Shown here: piece by piece, positions 16,853 to 28,167 of the stretch
How the letters are laid out: each line of letters begins with the position of its first letter
Position numbering within the stretch: position 1 is the stretch's first letter
Assembly: GCF_016616885.1 (NCBI RefSeq)
Contig: NZ_CP067102.1
Location: 2,632,501-2,696,500, forward strand
Origin: Bradyrhizobium diazoefficiens
GTDB lineage: Bacteria > Pseudomonadota > Alphaproteobacteria > Rhizobiales > Xanthobacteraceae
Direction of reading: 5' to 3'
DNA length: 64,000 nt
Program-made: the position numbers and the translations under genes
Notes under the pieces: generated by a model
The model's database searches: none
Told to the model about the DNA's origin: nothing
What the model saw: the letters and a program-made list of their open reading frames with translations, nothing else

Positions 16853-18918
16853 GCTCGTGCTTCGAAATAAGTGCCATGCCGGACCAAGGCGTCACAGACT
16901 GCAAGAACCCGGCTGCGCGCTCGAAGCACAACGGAATCTTCTGGGCCAGTCTCGCCGAGGGATGCAAGACGGTGATCGAACGCGGTCAGCCCAGCGATTG
17001 CAGCGGCGCTGTCTTCTTGCGCAAATGCCGCGAGCGCCGCCTCGAGTTCCTGGACCACGCCCAGTCGAGGCGCGAGGCGGCGGAGGTGGATGATGTCGGT
17101 CCCGACCGAAAGGGCCGCGATGAGCTGTGCCCGCTGCAGCGGTTCGGCTTGGTCCGGCAGAGCTTCGAGGCGGCTGTAAATGAGGCCTTCCCAATCGTCC
17201 CCCGGTAGCCGGCCGGCGTCGGTGGTGAGGCGACGCAGGTCGCGCAAGGTCAGCGCGATCAGCCGTCGGCTTCGTAGTGCCGGAGAGAGCGGTGGGAGCA
17301 GGCGAAACGAAAGCGCCGCAGCGCCGCACCCTGCGGCGATCGCCAGAGCATTGTTGTAGAAATGCACTGTGTCGTAGCTCATCTGGTTGGCGGGCCCAAG
17401 CAGCGGCACGAAGTTGCCGGCCATGGGAGCGAACATTGTGGCCTGCCATGGTTGGGCCATCAGGGCTCCCACCGGAATCAGATAGAGCGCCAGGACGATG
17501 CTCAAGCCGGCGAAGGTTGCTACGTTTGGCAATATCGCAAACGCAACGACCGCGGCACAAACCGTGGCAAGGCCGGTGCCAATCGTGAAGTCGACGGCCC
17601 GCGCGTAGGCCTCGTCGGCTCTCGGCGCGAACAGGATGACCGAAATGGCTGCCCAGGTGATGGCTACCGCCCCGTTTGGCCATTCGGTCATGATCCAGAA
17701 CAGCTCGACTGCACCAATGGTGACGAACGCCCGGGCGGCATTGATGAGCGCCGGCAACCAATCGGGCACGTGAGGTCTGACGCTGCGAAGGGGAGGAGTG
17801 CGACCGGCGGGCTCGGCAACCAGCAACGCCAGTCCGCCGAGCGCATCGGACAAGCCGGTCAGCACCCGGATGGTTTGATCCGCCAGCAGCCGCAGCGACG
17901 GCGCACCGGCCGGTATGGCGATCAGCGCCCGGGCCGCCCCGTCACACAGTCGACGCATTCCGATCGGGTCGGTTGTCCAGGGGAGCGGATCGGCCTGCAA
18001 GAGAGCCGAACGCAGCTCCGCTGGAACGCTGCGCAGCACGGCATCGGCCTCCCGCCGAGCAGTGTCATCCGGCAAGCGCGCGAGCCTCCATACCACTGCG
18101 CACCAACCGGCCAGCGCTTCAAACAGGCCATCCACCGCCGCCTGCAGCACCGGCGAATGATAGCGAAGGATCGAGGACTCCCCCTTTACCTGGTCGATGA
18201 CAGGGTCGAGCGCAATAACCTGGCGGATGTGCTCGCGGCGAACCGGCTGCATCTCCGACAATGCCGATCCGGCCTGTGTCAGTGCGGAGCTGAACCTGGC
18301 AGCGATCTCGGCTGACAGGCCGGCGAGCAGCGCGGCAAGCTGACGCCGGGCGCCGCCGAAATCGGTCCCGGCGAGCACGATCCCAGCGCATGCGATGCCG
18401 ATCCAGATCTCGGTGACGCGCGCGAGAGCGAAAGTGAAGGCGAGGCCATCTGTGCCGCCGGTCGCGCCAAGCTCGTCGCTTGCGATAATCGCGGCCGTGT
18501 AGCCGGCCAGCGCTGCACCATAGGCCGCAAAATTGCGCAGCAACGTGGCCACGAGCGCGCAGGCTGCGCCCCACAACGCCAAGCCGACCAGAAAGCCTGC
18601 GCGCTCTTGCGGGAAGCAGGCCGTCAGCGTCACTATCGCGACCGCGCCCACCAAAGTCCCGATCATGCGGAACCATCCCTTGCGCAGCGACGCGCCGAGA
18701 AAGGGCTGGCACACCAGCGCCGCGGACGTGCCGGCCCAATACGCATTGTCGAGCTGCAGCCAAAACGCGACATAGAGGGCGAGGCAGACGGAGGCCCACA
18801 GCCGAATACCAAAGAGCAACGGCGGACCCGCGGCCGCGACCGCGCTTGTCAGCGTGCCTGATCGGGCCGCAAAGCGCCTCGCACCGATCCTGCCGGGCTC
18901 GTCAAGCGCGCCCGGCAT
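16843..18918 (-). CDS. FUSC/AaeB-family aromatic acid or drug exporter
   Basis: 691 residues in the usual FUSC order. An N-terminal block of about six membrane segments starts at FGIRLWASVCLALYVAFW with the motif NAYWAGTSAALVCQPFLGASLRKG. A cytoplasmic domain follows, then a second membrane block near 390-520 (VELFWIMTEWPNGAVAITWA) and a C-terminal cytoplasmic domain. E. coli AaeB exports hydroxylated aromatic acids with the adaptor AaeA. The gene overlaps the YoaK-like gene upstream by 17 bases and DUF1656 downstream by ten. The substrate is not predictable; an aromatic acid is the family guess. Confidence 0.88.
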   Translation of the reverse strand: MPGALDEPGRIGARRFAARSGTLTSAVAAAGPPLLFGIRLWASVCLALYVAFWLQLDNAYWAGTSAALVCQPFLGASLRKGWFRMIGTLVGAVAIVTLTACFPQERAGFLVGLALWGAACALVATLLRNFAAYGAALAGYTAAIIASDELGATGGTDGLAFTFALARVTEIWIGIACAGIVLAGTDFGGARRQLAALLAGLSAEIAARFSSALTQAGSALSEMQPVRREHIRQVIALDPVIDQVKGESSILRYHSPVLQAAVDGLFEALAGWCAVVWRLARLPDDTARREADAVLRSVPAELRSALLQADPLPWTTDPIGMRRLCDGAARALIAIPAGAPSLRLLADQTIRVLTGLSDALGGLALLVAEPAGRTPPLRSVRPHVPDWLPALINAARAFVTIGAVELFWIMTEWPNGAVAITWAAISVILFAPRADEAYARAVDFTIGTGLATVCAAVVAFAILPNVATFAGLSIVLALYLIPVGALMAQPWQATMFAPMAGNFVPLLGPANQMSYDTVHFYNNALAIAAGCGAAALSFRLLPPLSPALRSRRLIALTLRDLRRLTTDAGRLPGDDWEGLIYSRLEALPDQAEPLQRAQLIAALSVGTDIIHLRRLAPRLGVVQELEAALAAFAQEDSAAAIAGLTAFDHRLASLGETGPEDSVVLRARSRVLAVCDALVRHGTYFEARACG

Positions 18919-19741
18919 TGGAAGCTGTCTCTGATGCGCTTGCGCGGTGCGAGTCGCTCCGTTCCGGCCTCGTCTCGGCAGCGAGACCCGGAATCAGGAG
19001 GTGGCCGTGAGCGCCGTCGAGCTTGGCCGCAGCCGCCATGACCAGCGCCACTAGCCCAAGGCCGGTGGGTAGCGCCAGCGACCACAGCCCAGCTAGGGCT
19101 AGACACCCAGCGCCGAGGCCACAGCCCACGACGAAGCCAACGATCGCAAGTTCGCTGCGCCGCGCGCGCCGGCTTGCGTTCGTCACATCACCTGGACTGT
19201 GTCCGAGCAGAACCTCCCCGAGGTCCATGACGAAGCGCGTAACATTGGTCGTCATCACTGCAGTGGACGGCGCGCCCTTCAGGGAAATCTGCACGAGAGC
19301 GTTTTGCACCGCCATAGCGGAGACGCCCAGCATCCCCGCCACTATCCCTCTTGCAGCGTTTGAATCGAGCCGCGAACCGGCACCTACGCAAAGCGCTAGA
19401 AAACCAGCAAGCAACAGGAATTGGAGAAGGAGCAGAGGTCGAAGCGAGGCGACGCACATCCACTCCAATCCAGCTGCGAGGAATCGCGTCAGGGCAAGCA
19501 CGACAATGAATATGGGAACCGAAATCATCAGAGCCAATGGTGCTTCGCCTCCGGCGACGACGTGCGCGGCCAGAATGACGAGATTGCCCGTGATGTGGGC
19601 GGTGAACAGGCCGCCGAGCCCGAGAAAGCTGATCACGTCCGTACTGCCGGCGATCAGGCTAAGGACGCCCGGAAGCAGCTTTGCAGCGAGGGACTCGTCC
19701 ACTAGCGGAGGCCCGAGATTGGATGTCACGCGTTCAAACAT
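18902..19741 (-). CDS. YoaK/DUF1275-family membrane protein
   Basis: 279 residues from the ATG at 19741, which has AGGAGA seven bases upstream; the frame remains open to 19810. Typical DUF1275 features are LSLIAGSTDVISFLGLGGLFTAHITGN at the N-terminus (a diagnostic pattern) and later AVQNALVQISLKGAPSTAVMTTNVTRF, with six to seven membrane segments. Transport activity is suspected for the family but not established. The C-terminal 30 residues are charged and overlap the FUSC start. It is probably in the same transcript as the FUSC genes on both sides. Confidence 0.85.
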   Translation of the reverse strand: MFERVTSNLGPPLVDESLAAKLLPGVLSLIAGSTDVISFLGLGGLFTAHITGNLVILAAHVVAGGEAPLALMISVPIFIVVLALTRFLAAGLEWMCVASLRPLLLLQFLLLAGFLALCVGAGSRLDSNAARGIVAGMLGVSAMAVQNALVQISLKGAPSTAVMTTNVTRFVMDLGEVLLGHSPGDVTNASRRARRSELAIVGFVVGCGLGAGCLALAGLWSLALPTGLGLVALVMAAAAKLDGAHGHLLIPGLAAETRPERSDSHRASASETASNAGRA

Positions 19742-19810
19742 GTGCCGTCTCCTGACGAGTACACGCAGGAGCTCGGACGTTTTCTCGGTGACGATTGCAA
19801 GTGTCACCAA

Positions 19811-20338
19811 TCATCGTACCGGCTCCCCGGTGATCCTGAAGAAGACAGCCGAGGCGATCCACTTACATGCAACACCGACGGCGATTCCGACGACGGTATC
19901 GATCAGGCGCAGCAATGGCTGATGCCACGCATTCATCGGCGACATGCCCGCGACCACCATGACGACCGCAGTCGTTATGCCGGTCGTTACAATGTCGCCG
20001 CGCCGATTCGAGAGCATCATCACCAGGGTTCCAATTCCGAGCAGGACCGCCATTCCCAGCGGGGTAAATGGAAAGAACCACAAGTAGAGGAGGCAGAGCG
20101 AAAAACTCACGCATGTGGCAATCAGACGCGCTACTCCGGCGGAGACGCTGTCCTGGCGCGTTTCGCGGAACACGAACACCGTCGCGGCCACAGCCCACAT
20201 CCCTCCCAGCAAATCGGAATCCTTGTCGGCCAGAGGATGAAGGAGATGGGTAATGGCCCAATACGAGATCGCGCATGCGATGGCCATGTCCAAGGCGTAG
20301 ACCACGTCCCACAAGGACAGCCTTGTTAGTTTGCTCAT
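19811..20338 (-). CDS. short FUSC/ArAE-like membrane protein
   Basis: 175 residues, four to five membrane segments, with DSDLLGGMWAVAATVFVFRET and FTPLGMAVLLGIGTLVMML. This resembles the membrane half of aromatic acid exporter (ArAE_1/FUSC) proteins without the cytoplasmic domain. GAGGAG precedes the ATG. It lies 57 bp after fumC and 69 bp before the YoaK-like gene. It may be a half-size exporter unit; the true function is unknown. Confidence 0.7.
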   Translation of the reverse strand: MSKLTRLSLWDVVYALDMAIACAISYWAITHLLHPLADKDSDLLGGMWAVAATVFVFRETRQDSVSAGVARLIATCVSFSLCLLYLWFFPFTPLGMAVLLGIGTLVMMLSNRRGDIVTTGITTAVVMVVAGMSPMNAWHQPLLRLIDTVVGIAVGVACKWIASAVFFRITGEPVR

Positions 20339-20395
20339 CGCATGCGCTCCTCAGCGAAGCTGGTACGTCCCGAACCGAGCATGTCGCCGCCGGAG

Positions 20396-21847
20396 CTATG
20401 CTCCGGCGAGACCGTGCCCGATCATCTTCTTGGGGTCGACGATCTCGTCGAAGCGCTTCCCGTCGATATAGCCGGACTGAAGCGCGGCTTCCCTCAGGGT
20501 CAGATCGTCGTCATTGGCCTTGTGCGCGATCGCGGAGGCCTTGTCGTAGCCGATGACCGGGCTGAGCGCGGTGACCAACATGAGCGAGCGGCCGACCGCC
20601 TCGTCGATGCGCTTGCGATTGAGACGCGTGCCTTCAACCGAGAAGCGCCGGAACTTGTCACAGGCATCGCCGAGGATGCCGGTGGAATGGAGGAAGTTGT
20701 TGATGATGACCGGGCGCATCGCGTTGAGCTCAAAATTGCCCTGGCTGCCGGCGAACGCGACCGCGGTGTCCTCGCCGATCACCTCGATGCAGACCATCAC
20801 CATCGCTTCGCACTGGGTCGGGTTGACCTTGCCTGGCATGATCGAGGAGCCCGGCTCGTTCTCCGGCAGCAGCAGTTCGCCAAGTCCGCAGCGCGGGCCG
20901 GACGCGAGCCAGCGCATATCGTTGGCGACCTTCATCAAGGAAACTGCGAGCCCTCGCAGCGCCGCCATCGCGGCGACCATTCCATCGAGCGAGCCCTGGG
21001 CCGCAAATTTGTTGGGCGCGGTGACAAAGGGGTGGCGGGTCAACTCCGCGATCTTGGCCGCGATCTCCCGGCTGAAGCCGGCCGGCGCGTTCAGCCCGGT
21101 GCCGACCGCGGTGCCGCCTGCCGCCAGTTCGAGAAGTCCCTCCTCGGAGACGCGAATGCGCTCCAGCGCGTCGCGGATCTGACGCGCGTAGCCCGACCAT
21201 TCCTGTCCCACCGTCAGCGGCACGGCATCCTGCAGATGCGTCCTGCCGGTCTTGACGACATCGTTCCATTCTCTTGCCTTGGCCTCGATCGCGTCAGCCA
21301 GGGCCTCCGCGTGCGGCAGCAAATGCTCTTCGACTTCCAGCAACGCGGCAATGTGCATCGCGGTTGGGAAGCTGTCGTTCGAGGACTGTCCCATGTTGAC
21401 GTCGTCGTTGGGATGGATCGGTGACTTGCTGCCGATCTTGCCGCCGAGCAGCTGGATGGCGCGGTTCGACAGCACCTCGTTGACATTCATGTTCGACTGG
21501 GTGCCAGATCCCGTCTGCCAGACGTACAGCGGAAAGTTCTCGTCAAGCTTGCCGCCGATTGCTTCGTCGGCGGCTCGGACGATGGCATCTGCCTTCCACT
21601 GCGGCAGCCGGCCGGCCGCGGCGTTGACCAGCGCCGCCGCCTTCTTCACGTATCCGTAGGCGTGGTAGACCCGCTTCGGCATGTGGTCATTGCCGATCGA
21701 AAAATGGACGAGGCTGCGTTCGGTCTGAGCGCCCCAATAGCGGTCGGCCGGCACGTCGATGCCGCCCATCGAATCGGTTTCATGGCGCTTACCGGTCGCA
21801 TTGATGCCGATCGGGATGTCCTGCAGGATGGGTGTTTGATCGTTCAT
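20396..21847 (-). CDS. fumC: class II fumarate hydratase
   Basis: 483 residues. The class II fumarase/aspartase signature GSSIMPGKVNPTQ (catalytic loop) is present, as are SGTQSNMNVNEVLSNRA, TGRTHLQDAVPLTVGQE and DKASAIAHKA. These favour fumarase over aspartase. The enzyme interconverts fumarate and malate without an iron-sulphur cluster, so it works under oxidative or iron-poor conditions. AGGAG lies seven bases upstream. It is the last metabolic gene of the lutABC/malic enzyme/carrier run, where it would supply malate to the malic enzyme. Confidence 0.95.
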   Translation of the reverse strand: MNDQTPILQDIPIGINATGKRHETDSMGGIDVPADRYWGAQTERSLVHFSIGNDHMPKRVYHAYGYVKKAAALVNAAAGRLPQWKADAIVRAADEAIGGKLDENFPLYVWQTGSGTQSNMNVNEVLSNRAIQLLGGKIGSKSPIHPNDDVNMGQSSNDSFPTAMHIAALLEVEEHLLPHAEALADAIEAKAREWNDVVKTGRTHLQDAVPLTVGQEWSGYARQIRDALERIRVSEEGLLELAAGGTAVGTGLNAPAGFSREIAAKIAELTRHPFVTAPNKFAAQGSLDGMVAAMAALRGLAVSLMKVANDMRWLASGPRCGLGELLLPENEPGSSIMPGKVNPTQCEAMVMVCIEVIGEDTAVAFAGSQGNFELNAMRPVIINNFLHSTGILGDACDKFRRFSVEGTRLNRKRIDEAVGRSLMLVTALSPVIGYDKASAIAHKANDDDLTLREAALQSGYIDGKRFDEIVDPKKMIGHGLAGA

Positions 21848-21867
21848 AGGATAGCTCCTTTCATGGT

Positions 21868-22815
21868 TTAGAGGGTCGCGGCGATGGCCAGGCCGAGACT
21901 GATGGAGATGATGGCGAAGAACGTGCTGGCCGCAGTCGTTGCGGCAGCCTCCTGTGCATAGGCGCCGTACCGTTGCGCCAGCACTGAGGCCGCAGTTGCT
22001 GACGGCATGACGCCAATCAGAAAAACTTCCTTGGTCAGCGTGGAGTCGAGCCGAAACACCAGCGCCGCCCCCAAGATGATTGCGGGCTGAATTAGATTCT
22101 TAAGCGCAACGTTCGCCACGACATCGCGGCCGAGCCGGATCGGGTTTTGTGCGAGCATCAGGCCAAGCGTGAACAGCGCTGCGCCGCCGGCGGCCTGTCC
22201 AATCTGCTCGACCGAATTGTCGATCAGATCGGGAAGCTGCACGCCTGCAATCGCAAGTATGGCGCCGAGCACCGGGAGCCAAACGAGTGGCTGCTTGACT
22301 GCGCTGAAAAGGCTGCGCTCGACCAGCAGCATCTCGCTTTCCTTCGCGTTTCCTTTTGACGGAATCGCGAGTTGAAGCATCACCATCGTGAGCGGCACCA
22401 TGATGATGGTGACTATGAGATTACCTACGATGACAGCGAGCACGCCCTGCGCACCCACCGCCGCCGTGAGCACAGGCGGCCCGCAATAAGCCATGTTGGG
22501 GAAGCCGCAGGACAGTCCTTCGAGCGTGCTCGACCGGAGGTCATGCCGGAATACCAGGCGACCAAGGAGTATGCCGAGCAGGTAGGTACCGAGCAGTCCG
22601 GCAGCCAGACTTCCCGCATAGGCGGCGTCGGTCAGCTGCTCTGGCTTGGCGTGGGCTGCCGCCAGGAACAGGGATAGTGGCAACGCGAAGCTCACGACGA
22701 AAGTGGAAAGCGTGGTGGTCGATTTGGGGCCGAACAGGCCCATGCGCCCTGCGAGCCATCCGAGGAAGGCGACGAACAGGATCGGCAGCAGGCCGCTAAG
22801 GATGGTCGCGATCAT
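21868..22815 (-). CDS. AEC-family transporter (malonate/malate/auxin efflux carrier type)
   Basis: 315 residues with about ten membrane segments in two inverted halves. The first half ends with GLSCGFPNMAYCGPPVL (the conserved NxxxxG region) and the second contains LKNLIQPAIILGAALVF. AEC carriers such as MdcF or MleP move dicarboxylates or lactate. It sits between the malic enzyme (57 bp) and fumC (20 bp), so malate, fumarate or lactate is the likely substrate. Direction of transport cannot be seen from sequence. Confidence 0.88.
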   Translation of the reverse strand: MIATILSGLLPILFVAFLGWLAGRMGLFGPKSTTTLSTFVVSFALPLSLFLAAAHAKPEQLTDAAYAGSLAAGLLGTYLLGILLGRLVFRHDLRSSTLEGLSCGFPNMAYCGPPVLTAAVGAQGVLAVIVGNLIVTIIMVPLTMVMLQLAIPSKGNAKESEMLLVERSLFSAVKQPLVWLPVLGAILAIAGVQLPDLIDNSVEQIGQAAGGAALFTLGLMLAQNPIRLGRDVVANVALKNLIQPAIILGAALVFRLDSTLTKEVFLIGVMPSATAASVLAQRYGAYAQEAAATTAASTFFAIISISLGLAIAATL

Positions 22816-22871
22816 GAATTTTGCGCTCCGTGTGGGGCCGGGCGGCCCCGATTGGCCGCCCGGGTACCGCG

Positions 22872-24524
22872 TCAGTATTCTGGTTTGTAAAGTTGCTCTT
22901 CGATCCAGGCGCGGATGTCGCGCGGCCGCTCCACCTGCGCCAGGCCATGATCAAACATGAACTCCGCCACGCGAGCCGCGGTCGTCACTTCCGACTCCAG
23001 GATGTCGGCTTGGCTTGGATAGAGCATGCCTTTGGCGCGCAGTTCGGGGCCGACCTGATCGGCGCACGCCTGGGCCGCCGCGATAAAGCAGGCGTCGGTG
23101 AGCCTCTTCGGCCGTGCCACATAGGTTGCAAGGCCAACTGCTGGAAAGATATAGAAGTTGTTGGCCTGACCGGGGTGATAGGTCTTGCCGTTCACCGTCA
23201 CGTCCGGAAACTGGACGCCGGCCGCGTACAGCGCCTTGCCCTTTGACCATGTGTAGGCCTGCTCGGCCGAACATTCTGCCTTTTCGGTCGGGTTAGAGAG
23301 CGCGAAGATGATGGGTCGCTCGTTGATCCGGCTCATCGCCTCGACGACCTTTTGAGTGAACGCGCCGCCTTTGGTGCTGACGCCAATCAGGATGGTCGGC
23401 TTGAACGCTTCGATGGTTTGGACAAGATCCTTCGACGGCGCAGCCTTGTGCGCGTACAGCTTCTGCGCATCCGAGAGATCGGAGCGAGACGGCTCGATTA
23501 GCCCATTGATGTCGAACATCGAGATGCGGCTACGCGCTTCGTCCGGAGATAGGCCCTTCTGTTGCATCGCGGCAGCTATGAGACCGGCGATGCCGATGCC
23601 CGCCGACCCGGCCCCCAGGAACAGGATACGCTGCTCGGTTAGCGGCGCGTCAACGATCTGCAATGCAGTTATCAGCCCTGCGAGGGAGACGCTGGCAGTG
23701 CCTTGGATGTCATCATTGTAGCACAGCACCTTGTCTCGATACCGCTTGAGCATCCGAATGGCGTCAGTGCCTTTCCAGTCCTCGAAGTGGATACAGCAGT
23801 CCGGGAAAACTGTCTGAACCGCGTCGACGAATTCATCGGTCAGTTCGTTGAGCTCCTGATCGGACGGCGGCTTCTCCCGCATACCGAGATAGAGTGGATC
23901 GGCGCGTAACGCATCGTTGGTCGTGCCGATGTCGAGCAGCACCGGAAGCAGGGTGGTAGGCGGCACCGCTGCGCACGCGGTGTAGAGCTGCAGCTTCCCG
24001 ATCGGGATGCCCATGCCGTTTGCGCCGATGTCACCGAGGCCGAGGATGCGCCCGCCGGTGGAGACGCAGATAAAGCGGACGTCGCGCTGCGGCCAATTGC
24101 GCAGAACCTCGGCGATGCGGCCCTTCATGTCGCGGCTGATGTACATGCCCCGGGCCCGCCGGTAGATATGGCCGAACGTGAGGCAGGCGTAGGCAACGGT
24201 CGGGTCATAGAGGATCGGTATGAAGCGTGCAGGATCGGACATCACAGTGCGGTAGAACAACGTCTCATTCCGCTCCTCCAGGCCGATAAGATAGATGTAT
24301 CGCTCGAGGTCGGTCGGCTTGGCTTCCAGATGCCCGAGCACGCGCTCGACCTGATGCTCGATGCTGTCAACCGAATACGGTAGAAGACCTTCGAGCCCAT
24401 GGAGCCTGCGCTCCTCCAAAGTGAAGGCCGTACCCTTGTTGCGCGTGGGGTCACCCAGAAACGCAGCCCCGTGCGGAACCTCCACCGGCTTGGTCTTGGC
24501 GGTAATCTTTGCTCGTTCAGTCAT
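22872..24524 (-). CDS. NAD-dependent malic enzyme (copy 1)
   Basis: 550 residues from the ATG at 24524, which has AGGAGAA six bases upstream; the frame is open further but uncoding. Motifs are RNKGTAFTLEERRLHGLEGLLP at the N-terminus, TGGRILGLGDIGANGMGIPIGK, the catalytic/metal region CYNDDIQGTASVSLAG, and the NAD fold LFLGAGSAGIGIAGL. Size and single-domain form match the eukaryote-like/SfcA class, which decarboxylates malate to pyruvate. It overlaps the end of lutC by eight bases. A second copy lies at 50.6-52.3 kb and is clearly divergent. Confidence 0.93.
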   Translation of the reverse strand: MTERAKITAKTKPVEVPHGAAFLGDPTRNKGTAFTLEERRLHGLEGLLPYSVDSIEHQVERVLGHLEAKPTDLERYIYLIGLEERNETLFYRTVMSDPARFIPILYDPTVAYACLTFGHIYRRARGMYISRDMKGRIAEVLRNWPQRDVRFICVSTGGRILGLGDIGANGMGIPIGKLQLYTACAAVPPTTLLPVLLDIGTTNDALRADPLYLGMREKPPSDQELNELTDEFVDAVQTVFPDCCIHFEDWKGTDAIRMLKRYRDKVLCYNDDIQGTASVSLAGLITALQIVDAPLTEQRILFLGAGSAGIGIAGLIAAAMQQKGLSPDEARSRISMFDINGLIEPSRSDLSDAQKLYAHKAAPSKDLVQTIEAFKPTILIGVSTKGGAFTQKVVEAMSRINERPIIFALSNPTEKAECSAEQAYTWSKGKALYAAGVQFPDVTVNGKTYHPGQANNFYIFPAVGLATYVARPKRLTDACFIAAAQACADQVGPELRAKGMLYPSQADILESEVTTAARVAEFMFDHGLAQVERPRDIRAWIEEQLYKPEY

Positions 24525-25148
24525 GCTTCTTCTCCTGGGGTGAAGTCGGCTGCGGTTGGTGATTTCGCGGGATGGGCAGAACAGAGAGTGAGCGGACACC
24601 CTGCGCGCCATGGATGAGCACGCCCTCGATATCTGCAGTGGCGGAGGGGCCGGTGTGGAAGCTGGCATAGTGCCGCTCTCGGAATTCCGGCCGGCGATAG
24701 GCATGATGCAGATTGACAACGATGTCGGCCGGATCCAGCAGAACGATCAGGTGCTGTGCGAGGTAAGCGAGGGCGTTGATGTTCAGGTCCGTTTCGCTCA
24801 AAAGCACCGAGCCGGTCTCGGCCACGGCGAAGGAAGCGCGCACGATCGCGAAATCCACATCCGCCAGTTCCTGCGTCGCGCCGACTGTTGCGATATCGCG
24901 GCTGCCGGAGAGCTCCGGGACCGTCGAGCACACGACTTTCGCGCCCGCGATCTTCACCCGCACCGGCGCGAGGACATCGCCTGAAGCCGGCGGAGCGAGA
25001 AATATCCCTCCCATGCGTTCCAGGCTGTCCTTGAACGCAGAAAGAAGCGATGCCGGCGGGTCTTCGTCGAACATCGGAACATGCGGCACCGGCCGATCGA
25101 CTCGCGGCAGGTTCGCCCGGATCGACTCCAGTATATCATCGCGGCTTG

Positions 25149-25152
<4 letters not shown>
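24517..25152 (-). CDS. lutC: lactate utilisation protein LutC (LUD domain)
   Basis: 211 residues, one LUD domain. Characteristic segments are VDFAIVRASFAVAETGSVLL and LAYLAQHLIVLLDPADIV, with a C-terminal SATADIEGVLIHGAQGVRSL. LutC is part of the LutABC iron-sulphur complex oxidising L-lactate to pyruvate. The start overlaps lutB as ATGA and the stop overlaps the malic enzyme start, so the four genes are translationally linked. Confidence 0.93.
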
Positions 25153-26701
<1,549 letters not shown>

Positions 26702-26705
<4 letters not shown>

Positions 26706-27445
26706 GCGTTGGCTCCGTTCAATATCTCGGCGATGTGGATGAATTTGAGCGGCACGCCGATGCGCTCGGCGCAGCCTTGCTGATGCATCAGGCAGGAGCT
26801 GTCCGCCGATACGATGTACTCGGCACCGGCCCGGGCGTGATCGCTGACCTTGTCGTACCCCATCTTGGTAGAAACGACTTCCTCGAAGACCGAGAAGGTG
26901 CCTCCGAAGCCGCAACACTCGTCAGGTCTCGCCGGCTTGACGAATTCGATGCCGTCGACCTTGGACAGCAGATCCATTGGCTTGGAGAAGAATGGCTCGT
27001 GTAGCTCTGATGGTGTTGCGTGCTTGAGCCGACGCAGGGTGCCACAGCTGTTGTGCAGGCCGATCCGGTGCGGAAACCTCGCCCACGGAAATGCATCGAC
27101 CTTCAGGACGTCGTGCAGGAACTCGACGAGCTCATAGGTTCGCGACCGAACCTCCTTGACGTCGGCGGTCTGCTCGATAGCGTCGAAATTGTCGCGCACG
27201 TGGTGAACGCAGCTGCCGGACGGACCTACGACATAGTCGAAGCCAGAGAAATTGCGCACGAACAGGGCTTCGGTGGCGGCGCAGTCGGTGTTGAACCCGC
27301 TGTTGGCCATTGGTTGTCCGCAGCAGGTCTGATCGCGTGGGTACACGACCTCATGACCGAAGCGCTCGAGCAGCTCGAGTGTCGCGATGCCGACTTGCGG
27401 AAAGAATGCGTCGATATAACAGGGAACGAAGAGCCCAATTCGCAT
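26702..27445 (-). CDS. lutA: lactate utilisation Fe-S oxidoreductase LutA
   Basis: 247 residues with two CCG domains: DQTCCGQPMANSGF and ECCGFGGTFSVF. This is the GlpC/LutA-type cysteine-rich fold that binds a non-cubane iron-sulphur cluster. The start at 27445 has GGAG about seven bases upstream. It is the first gene of the lut-malic enzyme-carrier-fumC series. No LldR/LutR-type regulator is adjacent. Confidence 0.93.
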
Positions 27446-28167
27446 GTGTCACTCCATGATCGCGGACATTTGGTATTCACTCGAATGCTCGCGGCGAGCG
27501 TGATTGAAGCCAACGCCGGTCACGGGAAACACGAACAGACGCGGCCATGAATGCACCAAGTGTGAAAACAAAATGATCCGAGCTCGACGTTGCAAACGCA
27601 CTGGTTGCCTCCGAGTGCATTCCGTTCTTCAGTCGATTGAAAGGTAGTCATGCCCGGCGGATATGACTGTGTGAGGATTGCTGTTTTTGATGAACCCTTG
27701 CGGCGGGATGAGCCTGACGCGCTATCGGCGCCTTCGTCCCCGCACCACGCGACGATCGCGTTCAGTCCTGCCGGCACGTTCCGGTACCATCAGCCAGGCG
27801 GTGGGCTTCGAGGAGCGCACGGCAGATCGATAGCCCCGACCCGTGCCGATCGCTATAATCGTGTGGAGACATTCGAAGACGCGATCGAGAGCTGCTGGCG
27901 TCAAGCCGGACCCGACTCCCGTACCGTCACGAGCACGCAACCTGAATTGGATCCGCGCTTCCGAAATCCGGTGGCTGTGACCAGGGGCGGCGGTACCCTT
28001 CGCGGGCGACAGGACCACCGCGGCCGGTGATGGCAGGCATGTGCCGCTGATCCCTCCAATCTGACTGATCGTGAAGCCGCTACAGATTGCGAGGACTGCA
28101 GGTTACGGGATGTGTTGCATTGATCGGATGACATGTTCGTCCACGTCTGCCTCGCGTCTGTTGAAGC
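27446..28167. other. lut upstream region with decayed gene
   Basis: About 720 bp without an intact gene. The half next to lutA presumably holds the lut promoter, but no convincing -35/-10 or FixK-like site (TTGAT-N4-ATCAA) was seen. The other half contains the histidine-kinase remnant listed separately. Confidence 0.4.
27790..27970 (-). pseudogene. remnant of a sensor histidine kinase (ATPase domain)
   Basis: Reading the minus strand in shifting frames gives a recognisable kinase catalytic core. VLVTVRESGP (G1-like, about 27906-27936) is followed after a one-base shift by LTPAALDRVFE (F-box, about 27870-27905), then GTGRG. After another shift comes LSICRALLEAH (G2 box, 27801-27836). At least two frameshifts separate the pieces and the rest of the protein is gone, so this is a dead fragment. 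Confidence 0.65.

Noticed and set aside
27520..28030. Intact small genes upstream of lutA
   Set aside because: Fragments of a histidine kinase are split over several frames; the open frames are by-products.
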